Part shown: one piece after another, positions 24,576-52,339 of the stretch
Layout of the letters: each line of letters starts with the position of its first letter
How positions within the stretch are numbered: position 1 is the stretch's first letter
From: Montifringilla adamsi
Taxonomy: Eukaryota; Chordata; Aves; Passeriformes; Passeridae
Direction: 5' to 3'
Assembly: GCA_017590115.1 (NCBI GenBank)
Contig: JAGGNK010008448.1
Span: forward strand, 2,606,794-2,670,793
DNA: 64,000 nucleotides
Program-made: the position numbers and the translations under genes
The notes under the pieces: model-generated
Database searches by the model: none
What the model saw: only the letters and a program-made list of their open reading frames with translations
Told to the model about the DNA's origin: nothing

Positions 24576-27500
24576 CCCTATTTAGAATTCACTCCCTTAG
24601 AAACATGTTCACAAATGTCTGCTTCCAAAGTGTGAGCAGTGGTGCCCAGACCCAGCATGAAGTTATGTGCCATAAGCCAGAGGATATCTCTGCCCTCCCT
24701 GTGATACACACTGCTGAGGACTGGTGGGATACAGTGGCCACTGCAGGCAGTGCTAAGCCTCAGTTGAATTTGGGTCTGGTTTTTAAGAGCAGAACAATAA
24801 CTTCACACCAATCCTGAAAGATCCCAAAGTCATTTTACAAATCAGAAGTAGATGTGCTTGAAGCACCTGTAAAAGAGCATACAGAACTAGGCATGAAAAC
24901 TACTTCCCCCCCTTGCCCAGACAAACCCTTCCAAATACCATGGAATCTTTTGGCCAGAGACCTATCTGGGCTTTTGATGGTTTTGTGGATTTTTAGGCAC
25001 CATTTTCACTCTCAGTGTGTACTTTGGAAAATGAAGATTCTGATCCTTCATCTTACTACTTTACTGTAAGTCAAGTGATTGCAGCAGAATTAGCAAGACT
25101 GGACTTGTACAGTGGGAAATCAGTCCTTGGAGAAGCACCTGTCATTATTATTACTTGAATGGAGGAGAAGTATCTTACTGTGTATTTAATCTGTTTTTTA
25201 AATGTTAAAATAGCATATATTAGTTCCTGCTAGTTGTTATATTTTGCTTCACAAAACTTTCATGTTAATTGGGGGAAAAAAAATTTAATTAACCTCTGGC
25301 AATGAAAATTCTTTATCATATAAAAAAGTAGCTTTAGTACGCTGGACATTCTCAGAATAAAATGTTTTATATATATATACAGACAAGAACTGAGAAGCTC
25401 TGAAAAAAATTGAGTGTACTTTTATGTGATATTTCTGTTTATTTCATTCCTTTATTTATAATTTTTAATGAAGGAAGCACACTAACCAAGTACAAAGTTT
25501 TGGTCATTGTGCTTCATTCTCTGAAGTACAATGACTAGGTTATAAACAGGCCAAGAGTGACAAAAGCATTTCACGTATAACTAAGGAATTCAAGGGAATA
25601 CAAGGGAATATTTACATAGGTTTAATATTTTGGAGAAAAAGAAAGCAATCCAGTTAACTTCCATTATTTTACAAAATTTAACTTTGTGCCACCTGGAACC
25701 TGAAAATCATCTCATAAAGCTGTAGAAAGCGGGAAAAATTGTACCATTTTCAGACCTAATGTAAAAGAGGTAGCTCATTTCTAACCTCTCCCCGATGAGA
25801 GACTGCTAGACCAAGCATTTGCTCCTTTTTATCTGTCTGAAGAGCACTTGTGCAGCTCTCTAACCATGCCCTCCTATTGGTAGCTAGACCTTTTACTAGG
25901 GAGCCAAAGAGCACATGAGAAGCATAGAAACATAACAGAAACATAGAAAGATAAACACTCACTTCAGTGCATTCACTGTGCTCCTACTTTTAACAATTTC
26001 AAGACTGAGCACAGCAAGGCTGCTTGGATGGAGCTCGTGCTCACCCTCCAAGGACAGCCTGCTTTGCTAGGTGGGCTGCAGAACCCTGTCACTTAAAGCC
26101 TATGAATGCAGAGCATAGCATGATTTATTGGTGTTTCACTTTATAAAGTAACTGCATGGGTGGGCATGCAGTTTATAGAGCATTGCCCTCTACCATAAAA
26201 AACAGTTTGTAACAGGGAACAAAAAAAAAATAGTAGTGAAATGGTTGTAAACACTTGTTTAAAATGCATAAATTTTAAAATACATAGCGAATATTATTTT
26301 CCTGTTTTTAATGCTCTCAAACATTAGAACTTTCTTTTTCCCCTTAAATTTCTTTTTGATGAAAAAGGAATGTTAACTTTATTTTTTCCAGTTCTTCCTG
26401 GATTAATTTTTTTCTTTTATCACACCAAAGAGTTAAAGGCTTCCTCTTTTTACCTCTACCCTTTTAACAGCTAATTGCAATGCTGACTGACACCTAACAG
26501 AAAAAAAAGCAGTCTAGCAACTCTGCACCTTCTCACTCCTCTCTAGCCCCACACAATTGTTTGATACCCAAAATAAAGGCAGTCATCAATAGCAGCCAGT
26601 CAGCTCAGTCTTCTTTTCTCTCTTCAAATAAACATTGCATCCAACAAGTCTGATGCAGCAAGTGCTGCAGCTCCCTGATTTCCAGGAGGAAGCAGGAAGT
26701 TTCCTTTCCCTTTCCTTGTTTTCCTCCTGGCTGCTCATTTTTCACTTGAAAAGGAAGCTGGTGACTCTTAATTGTCTGTGCTTCTTGTGGCCCTCTTACT
26801 GTTATATTTCATCCTTCACATGCATTTAAACTTATTTTTCCTTATTTCACTTGCTCACATTTTATCTAAGTTTGTTGTTAAATCAAGAGCTGCCTCACTT
26901 AACCATTAATCTAGAATCCAAACAGTACTCATTAGATTAATTAAAACATGGCCATACACTACAGCCGCAGTCACTACAATTCTCCCTCATGTTCAGCTGG
27001 CTTGAGTCAGTGTGGGTTGGACCTGGCTAACTGTTCTGTGGAAATGGCTTTGTACCCTTCTTGTAAAGGATGCCTTACACAGAATAAAATCAAACCACCA
27101 GTAAGTTAGTGTGGACAGTGCCATTTCTTCCCTTTGGGTAACATCTGTGATTACAATGACTGCACACAAGAAACAACTGTTGCTTTTTCTTATCCTTCTT
27201 TTCTCCTTGTCATTCACGTACCATACAGTACATCAAAGCAAGTTATTGCTGCTTTCTGCTTTGGGCAACGCCCACGTGGTGGGAAACAGAGAGCAGGCCA
27301 GGACAAGAATTGGGTTACCAGGAGGGTCTAGTGGCCCTGCAGTAATGCAGACATGCACTAGATCATCTTTTACACAACTGTAGCTCCTCATAGAGCAAAC
27401 ACCTACTGAGTACAGAATTCCCCATATGGAAGAATAAATTCAATATTAAATTTTGAAACTTTTTTTTGACAGATGCTTGAGGAAAATCTTGGCAAAAGCC

Positions 27501-28855
27501 GTATTTCCAAGTCCTGTTTAGCAGCCAGCACCTGAGCTCAGACCAACCTTTAGTGTTAGGGCCATCTAGTGGGAGAAGAGGCACAGACAGGGAGGCCAGG
27601 ACATGTTCTGCATCTGCATTTTTCATACTATTCAGCTTTGGTGTGGCCTCCAGATACCTGGGCCAATGGAAAAATGATCGGCAGAACACTGCCAGTATTG
27701 CAAACAAAGGACAACATGACTTTGAGGGCTACTTTAGAAAGTGTGAAGCAGACCCTGAAATCCATACAGCTGCTAAGGAAAGCAGGCTGTCCCCATGCAG
27801 CAGGAACCAAACAGTCAAGGCAGAGAGTTTCAAAGAGGATAAATACAGGAAGATCAAAATATGGCATGATTTTCTGGATGCAAGCCTGCTGTTACTGGCT
27901 ATTTCAGTTGGTTTGTTCAGAGCAATCCTGTCACCTCCACAGGGAGAAGGTAGTAGGGTGAAAGGCTTGTGCAACCTCCCCCACTTGGCTTAGGGCTATT
28001 CGATACAGCTATGGGATCAACCTTTGGGGCTGATTTTTAGTTAACAAAGGATTTCTTGAACCATTGTGGACGATTATGCTAATATCTAGTCAGTGTTAAC
28101 AGGCATATAGTGCAAGAAAATGGAACCTCGAGACTGGAGAATTAAGCCCATTAAGTTTTAGGTGCCAGAATTTGCATCTGCAAGTTAAGAGGAAGAACAG
28201 TGGGGTTCAAACAAACAAAAAGCCCAAGACCAGCAGTAAGACTTCACAGAATGAAGAGGCACTGAAACAAAGCTATTGTCTTTTGTGAAACAAGAGAGAG
28301 AACTATCCTCTTCTGACAGCACAAGACTGATGACATAGCTGATAATGTTTTAGCTAAATTAGACCTGGCACCATAAGAAAATTAAGTAAGTTTTACTCTG
28401 AGCGAGGTGCTTGTACATTTGTTTTCCATGTATTAATTTAAGTATCACAGTAAAAACAGGGGAACTGGAATAAAAAGCAGGTATCAAATCAGAACACTTA
28501 TTTACAGCTAATTAATACATAAAATGCTAACTCATAATGCTGACAAAGCATATTTCCACATCCCTTTCTGGTATTTTAGATCTACTGAGAAACAGGTAAT
28601 TTCTTACTTGACCACATATATATATATGTTTAACATAACAGCACCATAATCTGCAGCATTTTTTTTCTCAAAACTTCGCAAGCTGCAACATATAAAAATG
28701 GAACCAAGGCATGAGATTGAGCATGTAAATCTTTTGATTCAACTTTGCAGCACTATATCACTACATAGGGACATTGAGAATACCAAAAAAAGCTGTGGCT
28801 CAGTAAGACAGTAAGATAGAAATATCAAAAAAAAGGGATCAGCAGAGGATATATC

Positions 28856-45273
<16,418 letters not shown>

Positions 45274-45480
45274 GGCGGGGCGGGACGGGCACCGAAGCGC
45301 TACCACGAAGCCGGGACTCGGTTCGGCCGCGCGCGCCCCCGCCAACGCCGCTTTGAACCGCGCACGGCCCGGCCCGGCCAATCAGCGGCGGCCCCGGGGC
45401 ACCACGGGACGGGATTTCAAATCCTGGGGGTGGCGCGCGCCGTACGGCAGCGCCGCCTCGCCCCGGCACCGTGAGGGCGG
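45274..45480 (-). promoter_or_regulatory. KIF11: KIF11 promoter: CpG island with CCAAT box and CHR-like elements
   Basis: Upstream of the KIF11 start is a CCAAT element (45378-45382 on plus, so inverted relative to KIF11). CHR-like hexamers flank it: TTTGAA on the sense strand at 45421-45416 and the reverse form at 45357-45352. CCAAT plus CHR is the usual layout of DREAM/MuvB-controlled G2/M genes. No TATA box was seen. Confidence 0.6.
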
Positions 45481-45599
45481 TGCGTGAGAGCGGGCCGCGT
45501 TCCCCGAGCCCTGCGAGGCCGCTGAGCCGTGACGCGCTACCTGATGTCCACCCATACCTACCGCACGGCTCGTCTGCGCCGCCAGTACCTCGAGGGGCT

Positions 45600-48500
45600 A
45601 GCAGGACAATGTCTGGCGTTCTCTGCGGCTGCCGCTGACACCCACGGGTCTGGGTGCAGCCAAACTCCTTGCCTGCCATCAATCTTCCGTTTGTTAATCC
45701 ATATAACCCTTTCTCACAGGTCAAGCCCTCCGGCCATCCGTTCTTCTGTACCCCCCTAGCTCTCCAGCTGGCCCACGATTTCCTTAAACATCACGACAAG
45801 TAAACACAACTCGCCGATGCCTTGTGGAATTGTAATGTTTAAAGCAATACCCAGGTTTCTATTTACCCAGGGGGCACAGCTGTCCCCTCGGCCGGAGGGG
45901 CCCCAGTGCAGGCTGCCGGGCAGACCCCATCCCCAGCTGTGCACTCTGGCCATGCCTGCAGAGCTCTGCTCCGCCCCCTCTGTGCCTTCTGCAGGCTTCA
46001 GCTCAGGCAGTCTCCAGCACAACTCGTCTATGTTGGTCTGAATTCCACACCTAGCTTTCCACATGTTTACAGGTCGGTATTGCCTTATAGAGTGGGCAAA
46101 TCCTATGTAAAAATGAAAATAAGTAGTTACAGGTTCAGGGCAAAGCACCACGGGTGCATCACATCCACCCTTTTACTTTGAAACTACATCATGTGAACCA
46201 CTTTGCCATTTACGTCACCCTCGCTTCTCTGTGAGAGCTTCCTCTGAGGCACTATTAAATGCTGTGCTAGGTGGAGATCTATGACAGGATAACAGGTCTT
46301 CTGGGTAGAGGGGAAGGAGCAGATGTTAGAAGAGATTCAACTTGTCTGACGTTGTTTTTTTGTTAAATATATACTGGCTCCTACAGACTGTCATCTATCT
46401 GTAACGACCTGCTTTGCTCTTTTTCTAGGGCCTTCACAATTTCTGAAATTTAGTTTATCTATATAATTTTGCAGGTGTCCACACCCTTTTTTCCCCTAAA
46501 GCTAGCTGCTTTGAATCTTATTACACTTCTCTTCTCCATGAGTCCTTAAAATTAATAACAAATGAATCCTAACCCATAAGGCTTGCAGTAATTTTCCTGA
46601 CAGTGATATGAAGCAACATCCCACTAAGCTCCTCTACCATTTATCTGAAGAGTTAGAACAATGTCAGACCCAATCAATCTTAGATTAGGTGCAAAGAACA
46701 AACCATGAACACTAAAAATCACACCAACACATTTTCCTTCAGCTAAGTAAAGATTTAACCAAACAGGAAAATAAATATAGTCCATGGCAAACATATTGAG
46801 ACTACCTTCATTATTTGCTTTTTTGTGTACTATCTATGCTAACTGCAAAAATCACTTGCACTGACAGTTGTGTAGTAGCTACTGCTAGACTGAAAAGTCA
46901 AACGCAGGTAGCAAATAATCTAAATATTTACCCTTTGCTCTATACTCCTTCATATGGATCACACAAAAGAAGGCAGCACTGGAATACAAGAATTCCTCCA
47001 ACTTCTGCTTGCTTGTTCTTTTCTAGTATGAAAACCATATTTTTCCTGAAAATGTAACATCACTCACAGAAGAGATCATTCAAACCTGCATTAAAACAAT
47101 AAGAATTTATTTGATTACTGAAAGTTAAACTTGGCCGGTAGCTACCTTTGCTATAGGTGTGGTAAGCAGAAAACATGTATTTTTGATAATCAAGTTAGCT
47201 TAAAAAACCATACAGATAAATGGCTGCAAGTCTGTTTTACAAGGTCAGTTTATAGCATAGGTTGTACATTTTCTTAGACTAGGTAGAGCCTAATGATACT
47301 AATACACTATAAACCGAGTAGCAGGGAGCTAGCATTTCTCAAGCAATAAAAATAAATATGAGAAAAAGGAAACAAGAATATTTAGGACACAGTCTTAACA
47401 GTCTTTGGGAGAATGACCATTAAGAAGACAGGTACTTCATCTGTGACAAATGTTTTATTTTATTTAAAGAGAGACAAAAACATTACAGAAACCTAAATTG
47501 TATAATAATACACACAACAGCAAATGTAGCAATTTTAGAAGAGGGCATTAATCCCCAAGAAGCACAATTTTTAACTAAGGCTTGCAAAGAAAAAGTAATT
47601 GAATTACAGTGATATTCACAGACAAAACAAACACTGTTTTCCTAAGCTCTCTATCAGGTCACCTGGGGAATGGTAGGTATGGAGGTCTGAAAAGTAGTAA
47701 AACTGTTTACATGGAACATGATTACCTATGAATGAAGAAAGGTTATATAAGGTATAATAGTGGAGAGATATAATTAATACAAATGATAAGGTTGGGTGAG
47801 ACTTCTTCAAGGCTTAGTAACATCTGATTTGATTGCAAACGTGCTACACAATGTATCACCTGTACTGGGCATGTGGAGAGTTTAATACTTAATACTATCA
47901 GTGACATAGTAAAAAAATTGCTGATTAATTGCATATTCACATTAAAGGGGAAAACACCTGCACCTCAGATAAACATAAAGCAAATTCTACCCTTTAAACA
48001 GCCTAACCAGTTGGCCAGTAATATTCTAAACTCTGTGTTGTCCACATGCAGTAAGTTAAACAACAAGGATTTACTCTCAGAGAGTACTGGTATATTCTCA
48101 GCTGAGGAAGGGGTTCCCCGTCAGTCAAGGTAAAAGGATAACTATGTCACTGTTAAAAGAACTGAGAAAATGCAATAACAGAACTACCTTATTGTTAAAA
48201 ATTAAGGATTCAGTGCATATAACAGGATTAAAACCAGAACTGGTTTCACCTAACCAGGAAAATACACAGAATGAAAAAGTTCTTTTTTTTTTAGGCATGT
48301 GTGCCAGATCACTGTCCAACACAGACAGGAGCACTTTTATAGCTTTTTAAAGTCACTGTAACAAGAAATTAGCAGTAACATAGGGGGATGTATGCATTTG
48401 TGTGATTAAAGTTAAGCTAGTAATTTTCCATACAGTTACCTATTTTCAGTTAAGACATGCAGCTGGATGACATGCTTTACACAACAAGAAAAGAAACAAT

Positions 48501-49366
48501 GAATAGAAAAATTGGAAACACACAGACTTGACAGCACTGACTGAAGTCAACAGGAAATGTCTCTTTCACCTCCTTATCTTCTAACTTAATTCTTTTATTA
48601 ATTTATTCATTCAGTATTTTTATCCTGAGAACAACCAATGGACAATCCTTTTTTCATATATGTCTTGTTATGAAATTGCCACTATTTATTTTGGAGTGGA
48701 AATAACAATCATAAGTTATGCTTTTTTTTCAGCCCAAGGCCAGTTTGCTACAAAGCTCTATTTATACAATTACAATTCGAATTTATTCCAGAATTTTGTC
48801 TATGTGGAAAAGACATGCTTCCATTAGAAGCCTAACAAGACTGTACTTAAGAGTTTCACACTTACTGTCTCTCAGCTTTCAGGCCATACATAAAATACTG
48901 TTTCATTCTAAATTATTTTTAACCTACCTACTTTGAAGATCACTTTCCCTCACTGTACATTTTATGTCACATATCCTGAAGAGGGATCTCTACACTGCTA
49001 CTTCATAAGGTTTTTTCATAGGAGTATTTGAACAATTTCCACACTTACTCTAAATTATGCTTAGGCTCATTTGGTCTTTTAGGCAACACCTATTTTTCTA
49101 CTAGGGCAGATAAAGAAGGCAAGACCAAAAGCACCAATTGTCTATGAACAATTAAAGTTTCATGGGGAAGAAATCTTAGTTGCAGGACCAGCCTGAGAAA
49201 GGAATTTCACTGAAAGTCCTCTTTGCTTCTGCTGAGGGTGTCCTATTAAAATTGTATTTCAAACACAGAAAAAAATATCTAAAACAGTGTATGAGTGTAA
49301 TTTTGGCTAGTATAAATGGACATAGAGAGGGGTCAGAGTATAAGAACACAATCTGATTTGAATAAA
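45600..49366. other. Intergenic DNA between KIF11 and the solo LTR; no gene recognised
   Basis: AT-rich sequence with short open frames only. No exon, RNA gene or transposon was recognised. Confidence 0.55.
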
Positions 49367-49373
49367 CACCAGT
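49367..49373. repeat. Left copy of the LTR target-site duplication (CACCAGT)
   Basis: CACCAGT lies one base before the LTR and recurs directly after it at 49944-49950. Up to one base of uncertainty exists at the left border. Confidence 0.6.
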
Positions 49374-49374
49374 A

Positions 49375-49943
49375 TGTCGTGGTTTTGGCTGGAATATTAA
49401 TTTCTTCTCAGTAGCTGGCACAGTGCTGTGTTGTGGATTGTCAACATAAGAATAATATTGGTAACACATTCATGTCTTGATTGTTGCCAAGTCGTGTTTA
49501 TCCTGCATCAGGGACTTTCTTGTGTCTCATTCTCTGCCAGTGAGGAGGTGGAGGGGAAAAAAAAAAGCAGGGAGGGAGCATAGCCAGGACAGGTGACTTG
49601 AACTGGCCACAGGGATATTCCATACCATAAAATGCCATTCCCAGAATATAAACTGGGGATTTTTATTACCAGTTACACAGAAGGACTGATTGGGCCTGGA
49701 GACAGGGTCTGGCATTGGTTAGCAGGTGGTGAGCAATAGTATTGTGCATCACTTATCTTTTTCTTTTTATCATCATTACTATCATTATTTACTATTATTT
49801 TTATAATTTGTTTCAGTTACTAAATTGTTCTTATTTCAACCGTCAAGTTGTACTGTTGATTCTCCTCCCCATTACACCGGGATGGGTGGAGGGGAGGAGA
49901 TGCTGCCTGATCCTTAGTTACCGGCTGGGGTTAAACCAGGACA
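49375..49943 (+). mobile_element. Solo LTR of an avian endogenous retrovirus
   Basis: The 569-bp element starts TGTCGTGGTTTTGGC and ends GGCTGGGGTTAAACCAGGAC then A, giving TG...CA termini and imperfect inverted ends. Inside are GGATATTCCATACCATA and a TATA-like box TATAAA at 49647-49652, features I remember from a common avian LTR family. No gag, pol or env remnant is adjacent, so it is a solo LTR left by recombination. A CACCAGT direct repeat flanks it. Confidence 0.8.
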
Positions 49944-49950
49944 CACCAGT
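49944..49950. repeat. Right copy of the LTR target-site duplication (CACCAGT)
   Basis: Immediately follows the LTR terminal CA and matches the left copy at 49367-49373. Confidence 0.6.
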
Positions 49951-51320
49951 GCCTTTGAACAGCCGCTAAATAAGCTTACAATGGATAAAATAGGTGTAAA
50001 GTACAGTAGGCGTGACCCCTATTGCATACCTCTGCTGCACTAGCGATGTTAGTTGCATGAGGAGGTGTGAGCTCCCATCACACTGCAGAAACAGAAGTGC
50101 TTGTTTTAGAGTCATGTTTTAGCAGACCATAGGAGTCCTGCTGGCACAGTCTACCTTGTTTCCCCAGGATTGCCCCTTATATACTAGGGAAGATTTATAG
50201 GAAAAGGAAGGATTTATCAGAGCAGCTAAACATAGATCAGGCCAGCATTAGCTAAATATATAATACATCAGGCTAACAAACTTGCTGTCAGGACCCAAAA
50301 AGAGTAAATTGCCTGAAACTGAACAATTCTATAGCATTCACCTCTACATGACAACTGTATTAACGCTAAAGGCAGAAGTATTTCTACTGTACATTCAATG
50401 TAACAGAACGACTCCAATTCACGACCTCTTAATCCCCCAGCTGCTCCTGAAAGGGAGGAGACAGATTGTGAAGGGGCACTCACCCTGCAGTCCTTCTGTC
50501 AGGCACCATGGGATGAGCCTCTCTGACGCATTGCCAACAGCAACAGGGTGGAATTCAGATTTAACAGCTCACCATTTATCCTGTCCTCTTTCTGTCCAGC
50601 TTGGTCTTCACTTTTACATGCACTAGGGACTGGAAAAAACCCAGACTGCCTCAAACTAGAATCCCATGAGGACATTTTCACAGGAATTAACATACTGTGT
50701 TAAAATTAGGCACCCACACAGTTCTAAATCCAAACAGTTGATTGAGGTGAAAACTACCAAATGCCTTGCTCCAACCAGGATGAGTTAACTTGAGAGACAG
50801 TTCCATGTCTAAACTGAGGCCAGAAGTGTGGGTGTACTTGATGTAGGCACAAATGTTTTAAACTGGGTAGCTCAGGTAGGGGTAAGAGCATCTCTATAGC
50901 AGCACAGACCTCCCTGGAAACCAGCAGATCAACGTCTACCCAAATTCCCTGACAGATTTTGTTGATTCCTGGTTGATTCTGCTGACCATATGAAACAGTG
51001 TGCTGCCACTTCTTAACAGCAATTTTAACCAAAGCTGACTAGTTTAAAGTTACTTTTGATATCTCTTCAATTCCATCTTTGGGTACAGAAATTACCTTAG
51101 GTAACTTGTCTGGCCATGTCTTCCTACATTTTTATGATAGGAGGATTCTGTGAATTTCCAGCTGTGAGATACCACCTTTTATAGAAGGCAAGCAGTGGGG
51201 AAGCTAAAATCAGGCATGAAATGTAGCAAATCTTGTCTTACTTCTTTTCCCCCTCATAACTCTGAAAAATAAGACACAGAAAAATAAACACATATGAAGA
51301 AAGCTATTACTAGAACTTCA
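49951..51320. other. Intergenic DNA upstream of IDE; nothing recognised
   Basis: Mixed-composition sequence between the LTR and the G/T-rich tract. Short open frames only; no known element seen. Confidence 0.5.
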
Positions 51321-51324
51321 ACTA

Positions 51325-51510
51325 GTGGGTTGTTTTGGTGGTTTTTTTTTGGGGGGGGGGAGGATGGTGGTGGAGGAGACTTGTTTGTTGGTTGGTTTTG
51401 TGGTGGTTTTTTGTTTGTGGGTTTTTTTTTTTTTTTTTGTTTGGGTTTTTTTTGTGTTTGTTTGGTTTGGATTTTTTTTTTTTTAATTTGGGGGGGTTTG
51501 TTTTTCCTAG
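51325..51510. repeat. G/T-rich low-complexity tract upstream of IDE
   Basis: About 185 bp almost purely G and T on the plus strand, with a G10 run at 51351-51360, GGTGGTGGAGG, and T17-T18 runs. The frames through it (Gly/Phe/Trp-rich) are artefacts. The G runs could form quadruplexes. Confidence 0.8.
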
Positions 51511-52049
51511 AAAGGATTTAAAGCAACCAGCCACATCCACGACTTTCCCATAAGGAAATCCACCAAGGAAAAAAAAGTCGCCCCAGAACCCCAAATCTAC
51601 GGGTTTATAACAGAAGTGCAACCTTTTCCAGCGTTTACACCTCGTAAACCCATCCTGCGAGGAGAGTCCTGTGTCCGGCGCGGCGGGGCCGCAGAGCTCC
51701 ACGGCAGGTGAGCGGCGGCCAGCGAGATCCAAAGGGAACTCCCGACAGAGGGAGAGCTGCCGGAGGGCGACCTCGCCCTGGGGGACGAAGGATTTTGACA
51801 CCCGAAATCTCTGCCTCTCAGGACGGCACTGCACCCACTGTGCTCAAATTACGAGGCGTCTAATTACCCTTTGTCTTGGCAGACGCCGCCAGGGACGCGG
51901 AGCGCGGCCACCAGGAAGCGGGCGGGCCGCGACACGGTCCCTCCGCGGGTGCAGCCCGGGGCCGCCCTTCGCGCCGCAGCCCCGTCCGCCTCCGCCGGGC
52001 GCGGCCCCCCCGCCGCGGCGGCTCCCGGCACCCCCAGGTACGGGTCCCG

Positions 52050-52226
52050 CCAGGCCCGGGCGCGGAGGGCGGACGGGCCCCCGCGGGCGCCGGGAGGGAT
52101 TGGCCGGGCGGCGGGGGGAGGCGGGCGGAGAACATGGCGCCGGGGAGCGGCGCGTGCTGAGGCGAGCGGAGCCGGGCCGGGCGGCGGCGGGGAAAGGCCG
52201 GTGCTGGCGGCGGGGCCGCCAGGGAT
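52050..52226 (+). promoter_or_regulatory. IDE: IDE promoter and 5' UTR, with inverted CCAAT box
   Basis: TATA-less, GC-rich DNA directly upstream of the IDE start. It has an inverted CCAAT element (ATTGG) at 52099-52103 and several GC boxes (GGGCGG). The transcription start is inferred at about 52130-52200. Confidence 0.55.
52134..52160 (+). other. Possible upstream ORF of IDE (8 codons plus stop)
   Basis: An ATG with strong Kozak context (A at -3, G at +4; AACATGG) opens the frame MAPGSGAC and stops 66 bases before the IDE start codon. Whether it is in the mRNA depends on the unmapped transcription start. Confidence 0.35.
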
Positions 52227-52339
52227 ATGCGGCAGCGGCTCTTCCCTGTGCTGAGCCGGGCTCTGCTGGGCTGGACGCGCCCCTGGGCCGCCCCGGCCTC
52301 GCGCTCTTTCCCTCAGGGCTGGCGGCGGAGCTCTCTCGG
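52227..52339 (+). CDS. IDE: IDE exon 1 (residues 1-38; presequence)
   Basis: Reads [20 protein letters not shown] through GWRRSSLG. Donor is CGG|GTAGGG with the Gly codon split after two bases. The sequence differs from human except for MR-RL and a C-terminal Gly, as expected for a fast-evolving presequence. Kozak context is moderate (G at -3, C at +4). Confidence 0.85.

Larger units (their letters stand above)
13711..28440. other. Intergenic DNA between HHEX and KIF11; no gene recognised
   Basis: About 14.7 kb of mostly AT-rich sequence. Open frames are short and none matches a family I know. Contents noted: a 33-bp A-run at 15107-15139, a possible old LINE remnant near 20030-20330, and an A/C-rich tract at 24450-24575. 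The rest, including 15.2-19.8, 20.4-24.4 and 24.6-28.4 kb, shows nothing I can support. Confidence 0.6.

Noticed and set aside
27553..27993. 146-codon plus-strand frame near the KIF11 3' end
   Set aside because: No recognisable motif or family and no splice context. It overlaps other frames on both strands and is likely chance.
51294..51834. Gly/Phe/Trp-rich frame on plus and Lys/Asn/Pro-rich frame on minus
   Set aside because: Direct translation of the G/T-rich low-complexity tract.
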